64,000 nucleotides of DNA from Ferrovibrio sp046297895 (GCF_046297895.1 NZ_JBKBHC010000008.1:124001-188000), one strand, 5' to 3'; shown: positions 8,242 to 17,076, counted from the first letter of the stretch. The notes: a model not told the origin generated them from the letters alone. Made by a program: numbers and translations.

Positions 8242-8589
8242 TTACATAATCCCGAGTTCCAGCCGGGCGGCTTCGGACATATGCTCCGGCGACCACGGCG
8301 GATCCCAAACCACATCGACGGTCACCTCGCCGACGCCGTCGATGGAGCGGGCTTTCTGCTCCACCTCGCTGGGCATCGACTGGGCAGCCGGACAATTCGG
8401 CGAGGTCAGCGTCATCTCGATCTGGACGTCGCGGGCCTCGTTGACCTCGACCTTGTATATAAGGCCGAGTTCGTAAATGTTAACCGGAATTTCCGGGTCG
8501 TAGACGGTTTTCACCGCCTCCACCACCTGCTCCCGCAGGTCTTCCGGGCTGGGAAGGGCATCCTGCTTCTTGGCTTCCGCGCTCATCAC
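8242..8589 (-). CDS. sufT: SUF system protein SufT (MIP18/DUF59 family)
   Basis: Auxiliary Fe-S maturation factor. The 115 residues are a single MIP18/PaaD-like domain with the hallmark DPEIPVNIYELGL at 31-43 and a conserved Cys66 in LTSPNCPAAQ. Two adjacent ATG codons (8589, 8586) are both possible starts; the upstream ATGA overlap with sufS suggests coupled translation. It sits between sufS and sufA, the usual place of sufT in alphaproteobacteria. Members of the family help load clusters onto client proteins; the precise clients here are unknown. Confidence 0.9.
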   Translation of the reverse strand: MMSAEAKKQDALPSPEDLREQVVEAVKTVYDPEIPVNIYELGLIYKVEVNEARDVQIEMTLTSPNCPAAQSMPSEVEQKARSIDGVGEVTVDVVWDPPWSPEHMSEAARLELGIM

Positions 8590-9836
8590 CCGAAAATCTC
8601 CCTGACGCGCTGCAGACCGGCACAGAGGGCATCCACCTCCGCCCGGGTGTTATACAGACCAAACGAGGCCCGCACCGTGGCCGGCACGCCGAAGCGCTCC
8701 ATCAGGGGATGGGCGCAATGCTGGCCGACGCGCACGGCAATGCCCTCGCGGTCGAGAATGGTGCCGATATCGTGGGGATGGATGCCTTCCAGCACGAAGG
8801 ATATCACCCCGGCCTTGTCCTTGGCATTGCCGATGATGCGCAGGCTGTTGACCGCCTGCAGCTTTTCGGTGGCATAGACCAGCAGATCGTGTTCGTGGGC
8901 GGCAATCGCCTCCAGCCCGATCGACTGCACATAGTCGATGGCAGCGCCAAGGCCGACGGCTTCGACGAAGGCCGGCGTGCCGGCCTCGAATTTATGCGGG
9001 ATGTCGTTGTATTCGGTCTTGTCGAAGGTCACCGACAGGATCATGTCGCCGCCGCCCTGCCAGGGCGGCATCGCCTCGAGCAGCGCGGCCTTGGCATACA
9101 GCACGCCGATGCCGGTGGGTCCGTAGAGCTTGTGGCCGGTGAAGACATAGAAATCGACATCCAGCGCCTTCACGTCGACGGCCATGTGCTGCACGGCCTG
9201 ACTGCCATCGATCAGCACCCTGACGCCCTTTTCATGCGCAACCCGCACCACATCGGCCACCGGCACGATGGTGCCCAGCGTGTTGGAGACATGGGTGATC
9301 GCCACCAGTTTCGTCCTGGGACCGATCAGCTTGACGAACTCGTCCCAGATCAGCTCGCCGGCATCGTTCACCGGCGCCACTTTCAACACGATACCAATGC
9401 GGTCGCGCAGCAGCTGCCACGGCACGATATTGGCGTGGTGCTCCATGTGCGAAATCAGCACCTCGTCGCCGGCTTTCAGGAATGCCTGCCCCCAGCTATA
9501 GGCCACCAGGTTGATCGCCTCGGTGGCGTTGCGGGTGAAGACGATTTCACGGCTGTCGGGCGTGCCGATGAAACGCGCCACGGTGTCGCGCGCCTTCTCG
9601 AACTGATCGGTGGCCGACTGGCTGAGATGATAGATGCCGCGATGCACGTTGGCGTAGGAATGCTCCAGCATGCGGGTCATGGCGTCGATCACCGCACGCG
9701 GCTTCTGCGCGCTGGCGCCGCTGTCGAGAAAGACTAGCGGCTTGCCGTAGACCTTCTCGGCCAGAATCGGAAAATCGGCACGGATACGGTCGATGTCGAA
9801 TCCGGCGACGGACTTAACGGCAGCGAGCGCGGTCAT
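8586..9836 (-). CDS. sufS: cysteine desulfurase SufS
   Basis: PLP enzyme that takes sulfur from L-cysteine and hands it on as persulfide for Fe-S cluster assembly. The 416 residues carry the PLP-binding Lys236 (FTGHKLYGPTG), the His of SHMEHHAN (about 129-136) and the catalytic Cys374 in VRVGQHCAHPLMERF. The short Cys loop and this C-terminal RVGQHCAHP pattern are those of group II desulfurases (SufS/CsdA), as opposed to IscS. It overlaps both sufD (4 bp) and sufT (4 bp). No sufE or sufU is visible in the window, so the sulfur acceptor must lie elsewhere. Confidence 0.95.
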   Translation of the reverse strand: MTALAAVKSVAGFDIDRIRADFPILAEKVYGKPLVFLDSGASAQKPRAVIDAMTRMLEHSYANVHRGIYHLSQSATDQFEKARDTVARFIGTPDSREIVFTRNATEAINLVAYSWGQAFLKAGDEVLISHMEHHANIVPWQLLRDRIGIVLKVAPVNDAGELIWDEFVKLIGPRTKLVAITHVSNTLGTIVPVADVVRVAHEKGVRVLIDGSQAVQHMAVDVKALDVDFYVFTGHKLYGPTGIGVLYAKAALLEAMPPWQGGGDMILSVTFDKTEYNDIPHKFEAGTPAFVEAVGLGAAIDYVQSIGLEAIAAHEHDLLVYATEKLQAVNSLRIIGNAKDKAGVISFVLEGIHPHDIGTILDREGIAVRVGQHCAHPLMERFGVPATVRASFGLYNTRAEVDALCAGLQRVREIFG

Positions 9837-11140
9837 GCCTGCCCGTCCTTCTTCTGGGCCAGCCAGGTTTCGACGAAGGCCTCGACATGGTCGCGTAACG
9901 CACCTTCCGGCACGGCCGAGACGATCTCATAGGCAAAGCCGCTGAGCAGCAGGCGGCGGGCTTCGGCGGCGGAAATGCCGCGCGCCTGCATGTAGAACAG
10001 TTGCTGCGCGTCCACGTCGCCGATCGAGGCGCCATGGCTGCATTTCACGTCGTCGGCCAGGATTTCGAGTTCCGGCTTGGTGTCGATCTGCGCCCGGTCG
10101 GCCAGCAGCAGCGTGCGGCTGAGCTGCTGGGCATCGGTCTTCTGCGCCTGCGGCGCGACCCGGATACCGCCCTGGAACACGGCATGCCCCTGCTCGTCTA
10201 CCACATGCTTGAACAGCTGGTTGCTGCGGCAATCGGGCAAGGCGTGATGCAGGCGGAGAGTGTGGTCGATAAGGCTGGCGCCACACACCAGCGCCAGTCC
10301 CTGAACATCCACCTCGGCACCGCGGCCGGCGAACTGGATCTGCAATTCATGTCGCGCAATCCTGCCGCCTCCCTGCACGGAGACATGGGCATAACGCGCC
10401 TCTTCGCCAACCGACACCTGACCGAGGGCTGCGTGATAGGCATTCGCCGCCTCGTCCTGCAGCCGGATATGCGTGAGTTTCGCGCCTTGGGCCAGTTCGA
10501 TGCCAGCCACGATATTGCTCCAGCCGGCTTCCGCCGATCCGGCATCGCGATAGCTTTCCACCAGCACGGCCTCTGCCTTGCGCCCCAGCCGCACCAGATG
10601 GCGCAGGTTGACCAGAGCCGGCGCGCCGAAAGCCAGCAGTTCAATCGGGCGCTCCAGCACCACACCATCGTCGATCTGCAACAGCAGCCCGTCGCTAGCA
10701 AAGGCGGCATTCAGTTCGGCTAGGGAACCTGCGCGGTCATCGCCGGCAGGCGCCAGCATGGCCGGGAGTTCGGCGCCGGCCTGGCTGAGCGGCAGCAACC
10801 GCACGCCCTTGGGCAGGCCGGCCAGATTCGATGCCGCGGCATTGAAACGTCCGCTGACGAAGACCAGTCGGAAATTCTCGCCGGACAACGCGGCGGCGGC
10901 CAAACGGGCGGCTTCTATGCTGCCTTCGTTGGCCGGCTGCGGCGGCACCTGCCGTTCCAGGCCGGTCAGGCTGGTGAATTTCCAGGCCTCCAGCCGCGCG
11001 GTCGGCAGGCCGTGGCGACGGAAACTGTCCAGGGCGGCCTGACGGCGCGCGATCACCTCGGGCAGCGAGGCACCGGGCAGGCTGGCAACTGCAGCCCTGT
11101 GGGCGTCGCCGAGACGGTCGATGAAAGACGGAGCTGGCAT
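9833..11140 (-). CDS. sufD: Fe-S cluster assembly protein SufD
   Basis: Partner of SufB in the SufBC2D scaffold. The 435-residue frame from the ATG at 11140 begins 10 bp after the sufC stop. The N-terminal part is the helical domain with RLEAWKFTSL, and the C-terminal part is the beta-helix core with the family patterns VDVQGLALVCG and DDVKCSHGASIGDVDAQQLFYM. The N-terminal half is divergent, as is usual for SufD. A longer open frame upstream lies inside sufC and is not used. Confidence 0.93.
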   Translation of the reverse strand: MPAPSFIDRLGDAHRAAVASLPGASLPEVIARRQAALDSFRRHGLPTARLEAWKFTSLTGLERQVPPQPANEGSIEAARLAAAALSGENFRLVFVSGRFNAAASNLAGLPKGVRLLPLSQAGAELPAMLAPAGDDRAGSLAELNAAFASDGLLLQIDDGVVLERPIELLAFGAPALVNLRHLVRLGRKAEAVLVESYRDAGSAEAGWSNIVAGIELAQGAKLTHIRLQDEAANAYHAALGQVSVGEEARYAHVSVQGGGRIARHELQIQFAGRGAEVDVQGLALVCGASLIDHTLRLHHALPDCRSNQLFKHVVDEQGHAVFQGGIRVAPQAQKTDAQQLSRTLLLADRAQIDTKPELEILADDVKCSHGASIGDVDAQQLFYMQARGISAAEARRLLLSGFAYEIVSAVPEGALRDHVEAFVETWLAQKKDGQA

Positions 11141-11150
11141 CGGCGTTCCC

Positions 11151-11900
11151 TCAGGCCGCATCCGCCACGATGTCGGCATAGCCCTTGGCCTCAAGTTCGA
11201 GCGCCAGATCCTTGCCGCCGGTCTTGATGATCCTGCCGCCGGCCAGCACATGCACGACATCGGGCACGATGTAGTCCAGCAGGCGCTGGTAGTGGGTGAT
11301 CACCAGCGCTGAACGTTCCGGGCTGCGCAGGGCGTTGACGCCCTCGGCCACGATCTTCAGCGCGTCGATGTCCAGGCCGGAATCCGTCTCGTCCAGAATC
11401 ATCAGGCTGGGCTCCAGCATCAGCATCTGGAACACCTCGTTGCGCTTCTTCTCGCCGCCCGAGAACCCGACATTGACGGCGCGCTGCAGGAACTTCTCAT
11501 CCATCTGCAGCTGCTTCATCTTCGCCTTGGCGGTCTTGAGGAAGGTCATGGCGTCCATGTCGGCCAGCCCCTTGTGCTTGCGCACGGCGTTCACCGCGGA
11601 GCGCAGGAAGGTCGCATTGGCAACGCCCGGAATCTCGACCGGATACTGGAAGGCCAGGAAGATGCCCTCGCGGGCGCGCTCTTCCGGCTCCATTTCCAGC
11701 AGGCTGTAGCCGTTGAACAGAATGTCTCCTTGGGTGACCTCATAGCCATCTCGGCCGGCCAGCACGTAGGACAGGGTGGATTTGCCAGAGCCGTTCGGCC
11801 CCATCACGGCATGCACCTCGCCCGGCTTGATGACGAGGTCGATGCCACGCAGGATTTCCTTACCGTCGACGGTGGCGTGCAGGTTCTTGATCTCAAGCAT
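11151..11900 (-). CDS. sufC: Fe-S cluster assembly ATPase SufC
   Basis: Cytosolic ABC-type ATPase that drives conformational change in the SufBC2D complex. The 249 residues start MLEIKNLHA, with Walker A GPNGSGKS at 34-41, the SufC-specific signature SGGEKKRNE and Walker B LMILDETDSGLD (the SufC family has D/E-T-D in place of the usual D-E-P). It lies 28 bp after sufB. The ATG at 11900 is the right start because upstream codons overlap sufB. Confidence 0.95.
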   Translation of the reverse strand: MLEIKNLHATVDGKEILRGIDLVIKPGEVHAVMGPNGSGKSTLSYVLAGRDGYEVTQGDILFNGYSLLEMEPEERAREGIFLAFQYPVEIPGVANATFLRSAVNAVRKHKGLADMDAMTFLKTAKAKMKQLQMDEKFLQRAVNVGFSGGEKKRNEVFQMLMLEPSLMILDETDSGLDIDALKIVAEGVNALRSPERSALVITHYQRLLDYIVPDVVHVLAGGRIIKTGGKDLALELEAKGYADIVADAA

Positions 11901-11928
11901 GGGGCGGGTCCTTGTAATTCTTTTTCGC

Positions 11929-13389
11929 TCAGCCGACCGAGCCTTCGAGGCTGACACCGAGCAGCTTCTGCGCCTCGACAGCGAATTCCATCGGCAGCTT
12001 CTGCAGCACTTCCTTGCAGAACCCGTTGACGATGGTGGAGACGGCATCCTCTTCCGACAGTCCGCGCTGGCGGCAATAGAACAGCTGGTCGTCGGAAATC
12101 CGCGAAGTGGTGGCTTCGTGCTCGACCTTGGCCGAGCGGTTCTTCACCTCGATATACGGCACGGTATGGCCGCCGCAGCGGTCGCCGATCAGCAGGCTGT
12201 CGCACTGGGAATAGTTGCGCGCGCCCGCAGCCCCCGGCATCACCCGCACCAGGCCGCGATAGGTGTTCTGCGCCCTGCCGGCCGAGATGCCCTTGGAAAT
12301 GATCGTCGACTTGGTGTTCTTGCCCATATGGATCATCTTGGTGCCGGTATCGGCCTGCTGGGCATTGTTGGCCACCGCCACGGAATAGAACTCGCCCACC
12401 GAGTCATCGCCCTGCAGGATCACGCTGGGATATTTCCAGGTGATGGCGGACCCGGTTTCCACCTGGGTCCAGGAAATCTTTGAACGCGCGCCACGGCAGG
12501 CCCCGCGCTTGGTGACGAAATTGTAGATGCCGCCACGGCCATCCTTGTCGCCGGGATACCAGTTCTGCACGGTGGCATAGCGGATCTCGGCGTCTTCCAT
12601 GGCGACCAGCTCGACGACAGCGGCATGCAGTTGGTTCTCGTCGCGCATCGGCGCCGTGCAGCCTTCCAGATACGAGACATAGGCACCCTTGTCGACCACG
12701 ATCAGGGTACGCTCGAATTGTCCGGTCTTGGCTTCATTGATGCGGAAATAGGTGGACAGTTCCATCGGACAGCGCACGCCCGGCGGCACATAGACGAAGG
12801 AGCCATCCGAGAAGACCGCCGAGTTGAGCGTGGCATAGAAGTTGTCGGTGATCGGCACCACGGAACCGAGATATTTCTGTACGAGTTCGGGATATTCGCG
12901 CACAGCTTCCGACATCGAACAGAAGATGATGCCGAGATCCTTCAGCTTCTCCTTGAAGGTGGTGGCAACCGAGACGCTGTCGAACACGGCATCCACGGCC
13001 ACGCCGGCGAGGATTTCCCGTTCCTTCAGCGGAATGCCCAGCTTTTCATAGGTGGCCAGCAGTTCCGGATCTACCTCGTCCAGGCTTTTCAGCGCATTTT
13101 TCTTCGGCGCGGCATAGTAATGAATGTCCTGAAAGTCGATCTTCGGATAGCTGACCTTGGCCCAGCCCGGCTCGCCCTTCTCTTCCGCCATGCGCAACCA
13201 GGCGCGATAGGCCTTCAGGCGCCAATCCAGCATCCATTGCGGCTCGCCCTTCTTGGCCGAAATGAAGCGTATGGTGTCCTCGTTCAGGCCCTTGGGCAGG
13301 ATCTCGGACTCAATGTCGGTCACAAAGCCGTACTTGTACTCGCCGGCCAGGCTCTCGACCGTTTCGATGGTTTGGGCATTGGCAGCCAT
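11929..13389 (-). CDS. sufB: Fe-S cluster assembly protein SufB
   Basis: Scaffold subunit on which the Fe-S cluster is built. The 486 residues carry typical SufB blocks: the N-terminal ISAKKGEPQWMLDWRLKAY region, YVPPGVRCPMELSTYFRIN, SYLEGCTAPMRDENQLHAAVVEL, GGHTVPYIEVKNRSAKVEHEA and the C-terminal RGLSEEDA. Cysteines suited to cluster or persulfide binding occur in GVRCPMEL, LEGCTAP and QCDSLLIGDRCGGH. It follows the Rrf2 regulator gene by 17 bp, so it is the second gene of the operon. Confidence 0.96.
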   Translation of the reverse strand: MAANAQTIETVESLAGEYKYGFVTDIESEILPKGLNEDTIRFISAKKGEPQWMLDWRLKAYRAWLRMAEEKGEPGWAKVSYPKIDFQDIHYYAAPKKNALKSLDEVDPELLATYEKLGIPLKEREILAGVAVDAVFDSVSVATTFKEKLKDLGIIFCSMSEAVREYPELVQKYLGSVVPITDNFYATLNSAVFSDGSFVYVPPGVRCPMELSTYFRINEAKTGQFERTLIVVDKGAYVSYLEGCTAPMRDENQLHAAVVELVAMEDAEIRYATVQNWYPGDKDGRGGIYNFVTKRGACRGARSKISWTQVETGSAITWKYPSVILQGDDSVGEFYSVAVANNAQQADTGTKMIHMGKNTKSTIISKGISAGRAQNTYRGLVRVMPGAAGARNYSQCDSLLIGDRCGGHTVPYIEVKNRSAKVEHEATTSRISDDQLFYCRQRGLSEEDAVSTIVNGFCKEVLQKLPMEFAVEAQKLLGVSLEGSVG

Positions 13390-13406
13390 GGGGCAGCTGT
13401 CCTTCG

Positions 13407-13874
13407 TTACTCGGCTGTGTCGGTGGTGGCGGCATCCGCGCGCGGCGGATAGGGCCCGAAGAAATCGTAGGGTCGGGCCAGTTCTGCCAGCGTCACGCTT
13501 TCCAGCGCGCTGCGGATGGCCGTGTTGATGCGGTTGATGCCGCGGCGCGACACGCACAGATTCTCGCGGTCGCAGGCGCTGGGCTGGTGGTTGCTGGAGC
13601 ATTGCGTCAGCGCGATCGGGCCATCCAGCGCGGTGACGATGGCGGCAACCGAAATGGCTTCCGGAGCATCCGCCAGGCGATAGCCGCCATGGGCGCCACG
13701 CTGGGAGGCGAGCAGGCCTGCGCGGGACAGTTTGGCCATGATCTTGGCCACCGTCGGTCCGGGCAAACCCGTGGCGGCCGCGGCATCGCCGGCATTATGC
13801 ACGCCGCGGGGCTCGGCCGCGACATGGGCCATCACCATGACGCCGTAATCGGCCAGCCGACTGAGACGCAACAT
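13407..13874 (-). CDS. Rrf2-family Fe-S-binding regulator of the SUF operon
   Basis: Predicted [Fe-S] cluster sensing repressor heading the suf operon. The 155 residues have an N-terminal winged helix (LSRLADYGVMVMAHVA, TVAKIMAKLSRAGLLASQRGAHGGYRL) and three cysteines, 92, 101 and 107, spaced C-x8-C-x5-C, in the region that ligates the cluster in IscR. The start at 13874 (MLRLSRLADYG) is the family-conserved one; an ATG six codons upstream is possible. Its own promoter region holds two matching 13-bp boxes (13904-13916 and 13937-13949), so autoregulation that relaxes when clusters are scarce is likely. Confidence 0.92.
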   Translation of the reverse strand: MLRLSRLADYGVMVMAHVAAEPRGVHNAGDAAAATGLPGPTVAKIMAKLSRAGLLASQRGAHGGYRLADAPEAISVAAIVTALDGPIALTQCSSNHQPSACDRENLCVSRRGINRINTAIRSALESVTLAELARPYDFFGPYPPRADAATTDTAE

Positions 13875-13903
13875 ATTGCAAATCCTTCGCAATTACGAAA
13901 CCG

Positions 13904-13916
13904 GACTAGATCGGTC
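13904..13916 (-). promoter_or_regulatory. candidate Rrf2 operator, distal to the promoter
   Basis: Read on the minus strand the site is GACCGATCTAGTC. It shares GACCG...T.GTC with the box at 13937-13949 and lies 33 bp from it centre to centre, about three helical turns. It sits just downstream of the inferred transcription start and 30 bp before the regulator's start codon, a repressing position. Confidence 0.5.
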
Positions 13917-13930
13917 GGAATCATCGGCGC

Positions 13931-13959
13931 AAATAAGACCAATCCGGTCTGTTTTGCAA
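13931..13959 (-). promoter_or_regulatory. suf operon promoter with operator in its spacer
   Basis: On the minus strand: TTGCAA (13959-13954), a 17-bp spacer, then TTATTT (13936-13931). The spacer holds the 13-bp box GACCGGATTGGTC (13937-13949), itself part of the inverted repeat AGACC-N5-GGTCT. A repressor bound here would block RNA polymerase directly. Assigned by eye; the transcription start would fall near 13924. Confidence 0.55.
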
Positions 13960-14075
13960 GATGATTTCCCAACCCCCGAAGTCAAGCCGGCGCTCACGAC
14001 GATCCGGAGCGGTTTAAACCCGTCTTTAAGGGGTGCCGGGCAAAGGTTAACGCCCAGAGCCATGGAGGGCGGGAC

Positions 14076-15770
14076 GTGAATCGTAAACAGCGGCGGGCAC
14101 AGGCAAAAACAGCGGCGACACCCGGTTCCGCCGCCCTGCCCCCGGCCACCGTGCAACTGGAGGCCAACCGGCTGAACGACCAGGCCCTGCGTCTGCATGC
14201 CGCGGGGCGGCCGGCCGAGGCGATTGCCCTGCTGCGGCAGGCCATCATGCTGAACGGCCGCCAGCCGCTGTTTCACAGCAACCTTGGCGAATTGCTGCGC
14301 CAGAGCGGCGATCTGGAGGCTGCCCGCGCCAGCCTGCAGCAGGCCATCCTGCTGGCGCCCAAATACGCCGAGGCGCACAACAATTACGGCAACCTGCTGG
14401 GTCAGCTGGGCGAGCTGGACGACGCGATCAAGGCCTACGAGGCGGCCATCGGACTGAAGCCCGACTATGCCGAGGCGATGAGCAACCTGGGCGCCGCGCT
14501 GATCAACCGCCACGACCATGCCGGGGCAGCAGACATCCTGCGCCGGGCGATTGCGCTGAATCCCGGCATTGCCATGTTCCACAAAAACCTTGGCATTGCC
14601 CTGATCGCGCTGGGCGATGTGACCGGCGCCGAAGCCGCCTTCAAGGCCACTTTTGCCGCGCCGGTGAAACTGCCCGCCGACAGCGTCGAACTCATGATTG
14701 CCCTGGGCGACCTCGAGCGTTTCAAGGGCGATATCGAGGCCGCCCTGCATTGGTATCACCGCGCTTGGCAGGCCAAGCCGGGCGATGGTGAGGCGCATAT
14801 GCGCTATGCCGTCGCCCTGATGGTGAAAGGCGAGTATCGCGAGGCGTGGCCGCATTTTGGCGCCCGCTGGAGCCTGGCCGACACCGATGTCGACAAGCGG
14901 CCGTTTGACCAGCCGATCTGGCGCGGCGGGCCGCTGCCCTCCGGCGGCCGGATGCTGCTGTTTACCGAACAGGGCGTGGGCGAGACGCTGGTGCTGATCA
15001 GCCTGATCCCTGAACTGCTGCAGAAAACGATCACGCCGGTGATCGAATGCGATCCACGCATGATCCCCCTGCTGCAGCGCAGCTTCCCCGGCATCGAGGC
15101 CTATGCGCGCACCAATCCTCCCAACCCGCGGTTCCGCGAACCCGATCTGGCCGTGCAGGCCACACTTTTCGATGTGGCCGCGGTGCTGCGCCAGTCGCCG
15201 GCCGACTGCACGGGCGCCCTGGCCCTGCGTGCCGACACGGCACGCGCGGAAGCATTGCGGGCCGGCTATCGCAAGGACCATGGCGGCCCTCTGGTCGGCA
15301 TCGCCTGGCACAGCGCGAATCCCAAGCTGGGGGCGCCGAAATCGGCGCAGCTTGCCGATTTCGCCCCCTTCCTGAGTCTGCCCGGCTATCGCTTCGTCGA
15401 CCTGCAATATGGCAACCGCGAAGCCGACCGCCAGGACCTGAAGGCGGCCTGCGGCGCCGAGCTGCTGGTCGATCCCGACATCGACCAGCTGAAGGACCTG
15501 GATGCTTTCGCCGCCCAAGTGGCGGCCATGGACCTGGTGATCGCCACCAGCAACACCACGGCCCACATGGCCGCCGCGCTGGGCAAGCCGACCTGGGTGC
15601 TGCTGAACAAGGGCATATCGCCGCACTGGTACTGGGGCCTGGAGGGCGAACGGACGCCATGGTATCCGACCGCCCGGCTCTGGCGCCAGCAGACCGCCAA
15701 CGACTGGCGCGGCCAGGCGGAATCCGTGGCCGCGGAATTGAAGCGGACGTTGCCCTCGACTACATCTTAG
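14076..15770 (+). CDS. TPR protein with C-terminal glycosyltransferase-like domain
   Basis: A 564-residue fusion. Residues about 25-260 are tandem tetratricopeptide repeats (for example YAEAHNNYGNLLGQLGELDDAIKAYEAAI-type units). Residues about 280-560 resemble the GT-B fold of the heptosyltransferase/OGT group, with FTEQGVGETL, GIAWHS and the nucleotide-sugar-binding-like MDLVIATSNTTAHMAAALGKPTWVL. Start is GTG with GGAGGGCGGG just upstream. Such TPR-glycosyltransferase proteins often modify flagellin or other surface proteins in alphaproteobacteria. No flagellar gene is present here, so the target is unknown. Confidence 0.82.
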   Translation: MNRKQRRAQAKTAATPGSAALPPATVQLEANRLNDQALRLHAAGRPAEAIALLRQAIMLNGRQPLFHSNLGELLRQSGDLEAARASLQQAILLAPKYAEAHNNYGNLLGQLGELDDAIKAYEAAIGLKPDYAEAMSNLGAALINRHDHAGAADILRRAIALNPGIAMFHKNLGIALIALGDVTGAEAAFKATFAAPVKLPADSVELMIALGDLERFKGDIEAALHWYHRAWQAKPGDGEAHMRYAVALMVKGEYREAWPHFGARWSLADTDVDKRPFDQPIWRGGPLPSGGRMLLFTEQGVGETLVLISLIPELLQKTITPVIECDPRMIPLLQRSFPGIEAYARTNPPNPRFREPDLAVQATLFDVAAVLRQSPADCTGALALRADTARAEALRAGYRKDHGGPLVGIAWHSANPKLGAPKSAQLADFAPFLSLPGYRFVDLQYGNREADRQDLKAACGAELLVDPDIDQLKDLDAFAAQVAAMDLVIATSNTTAHMAAALGKPTWVLLNKGISPHWYWGLEGERTPWYPTARLWRQQTANDWRGQAESVAAELKRTLPSTTS

Positions 15771-15775
15771 CGGCC

Positions 15776-16312
15776 ATGGATTCCTCGCCAAACACCGCCA
15801 CCGACGCCGCCATCCCGCTGGAGACCGCTTTCCGTGCCGCCATGCGCCGGCTGGCGGCCACCGTGACGGTGATCTCCACCCGCTCGGAAAGCGGCCTGCG
15901 CCAAGGCATGACGGCGACGGCGGTGACCTCGGTTTCTGCCGACCCGCCCGCCGTGCTGGCCTGCGTCAACCGCTCGGCAGCCCTGCATGCCCAGCTTGGC
16001 CTCGGCCGGCGCATCTGCATCAACCTGCTGCATTGCAGCCAGCAACGCCTGTCGGAAGTCTTCAGCGGCGCGCTGGAGGGCGAAGCCCGTTTCGGCGAGG
16101 GTGAATGGCGCAGCGATGCCGATGGCGTGCCCTATCTGGCCGATGCGCAGGCGAACATCTTCTGCGAGGTCGAGGCGCTGCATGCCTATGGCACGCATTC
16201 CATCTGCATCGGCCGCGTCGTGCGGGTGATATGCCGCTCCGATGTGGCGCCGCTGGTCTACCAGGACGGCGCCTACATGTGCACAGGGCCGCTGGCAACG
16301 CCGCAGGAATAG
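15776..16312 (+). CDS. flavin reductase (FMN-binding, HpaC-like)
   Basis: A 178-residue single-domain flavin reductase. It begins with FRAAMRRLAATVTVIST followed by GMTATAVTSVSADPPAVLACVN, the flavin-binding signature of the DIM6/NTAB family, and ends with GRVVRV.... and an LVYQDGAY segment. These enzymes supply reduced FMN or FAD to two-component monooxygenases, using NAD(P)H. No oxygenase partner lies next to it. The ATG is 5 bp after the stop of the TPR gene, so the two are probably cotranscribed. A longer open frame upstream overlaps the TPR gene and was rejected. Confidence 0.9.
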   Translation: MDSSPNTATDAAIPLETAFRAAMRRLAATVTVISTRSESGLRQGMTATAVTSVSADPPAVLACVNRSAALHAQLGLGRRICINLLHCSQQRLSEVFSGALEGEARFGEGEWRSDADGVPYLADAQANIFCEVEALHAYGTHSICIGRVVRVICRSDVAPLVYQDGAYMCTGPLATPQE

Positions 16313-16317
16313 CGATC

Positions 16318-16345
16318 AGGAATACAGCGCCTAGGAATACAGCGC
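16318..16345. repeat. 15-bp in-frame tandem duplication spanning a stop codon
   Basis: AGGAATACAGCGC occurs at 16318-16330 and again at 16333-16345. On the minus strand it encodes Ala-Leu-Tyr-Ser-stop twice in the same frame, at the 3' end of the gene at 16331-17044. The second copy is never translated unless the first stop is read through. Confidence 0.85.
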
Positions 16346-17044
16346 GACAGTGCGCAGCAGGCGGCGAAACTCGTCCACCACCTTGCGCTCGACCTTTTCA
16401 TTCAGCGCCACTGCGCTGCGCAGCTTGCGCGGCCGCAGCGGCACCACCTGCGCAGCGGCCGCCATGGCCGCAGGCCGCGGCAGCGGCTTCTCGGGCAGCG
16501 GACGCGGGCGCGGCGGCAGCGGCGTGACCTTGGCGGCCGGTCGCGTCACCGCTCCGCCCATGGCCTGGGACAGCGGCGCGAGCTTCAGCTTCGGGTGATC
16601 GCGGAAGCCGGCCGAGGCATAGACCGCTATCCTGCGCTTTCCGTCCGGCAGCTCTTCGATCAGCAGAAGGTTGGGAAACCGCGCTGCCAGCAGGGCATAG
16701 GTCTCGTCGGCCAGGAAGCTCGGTTCGGGCGTCGCGCACCAGCGCTTCTGCGCCTCGAATCCAAGCGGCCGGCCATGGGCGCGATAGAGCCGCTGCATGG
16801 CATCGGTGAACGCGCCATCCTTGTGGAAGACCAGCACGATCTGGCGATGGACGTCCTGCGGGCTGTGCCGCCGGCAGACCAGCAGCGCCAGTTCATCCGG
16901 CCGCGCGCCCAAGGCCGCCGCCGCGCTGAAAAACCCCAGCACGGTGCCCGCCGCCCGCACATCCTGGGTCAGGAACCCGAGGCGGTCGGCATGCGGCAGG
17001 GTGCCGATGGGGTTGAAGAAGCGCGGTTGCAGGTTCATGCCCAT
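16331..17044 (-). CDS. conserved-looking hypothetical protein
   Basis: I do not recognise a family. The 237 residues form an apparently globular N-terminal region (about 1-160) with no signal peptide or membrane span. A Pro/Arg/Ala-rich linker follows (about 170-215, PLPPRPRPLPEKPLPRPAA) and then a short basic helix. The alternative start Met3 (MNLQPRF) is equally possible. It is convergent with the flavin reductase gene and lies 32 bp after the EF-hand gene on the same strand, so it is probably transcribed with it. The last codons and stop are tandemly duplicated. Confidence 0.55.
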   Translation of the reverse strand: MGMNLQPRFFNPIGTLPHADRLGFLTQDVRAAGTVLGFFSAAAALGARPDELALLVCRRHSPQDVHRQIVLVFHKDGAFTDAMQRLYRAHGRPLGFEAQKRWCATPEPSFLADETYALLAARFPNLLLIEELPDGKRRIAVYASAGFRDHPKLKLAPLSQAMGGAVTRPAAKVTPLPPRPRPLPEKPLPRPAAMAAAAQVVPLRPRKLRSAVALNEKVERKVVDEFRRLLRTVALYS

Positions 17045-17076
17045 ATCCTAGCGGCTTAACCCGCCCGCGTCTTTGG

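Noticed and set aside
13893..15791. 632-residue minus-strand frame opposite the TPR gene
   Set aside because: Mirror frame of the repetitive TPR coding sequence; rich in Gln/Gly/His as expected for antisense of Ala/Leu codons.
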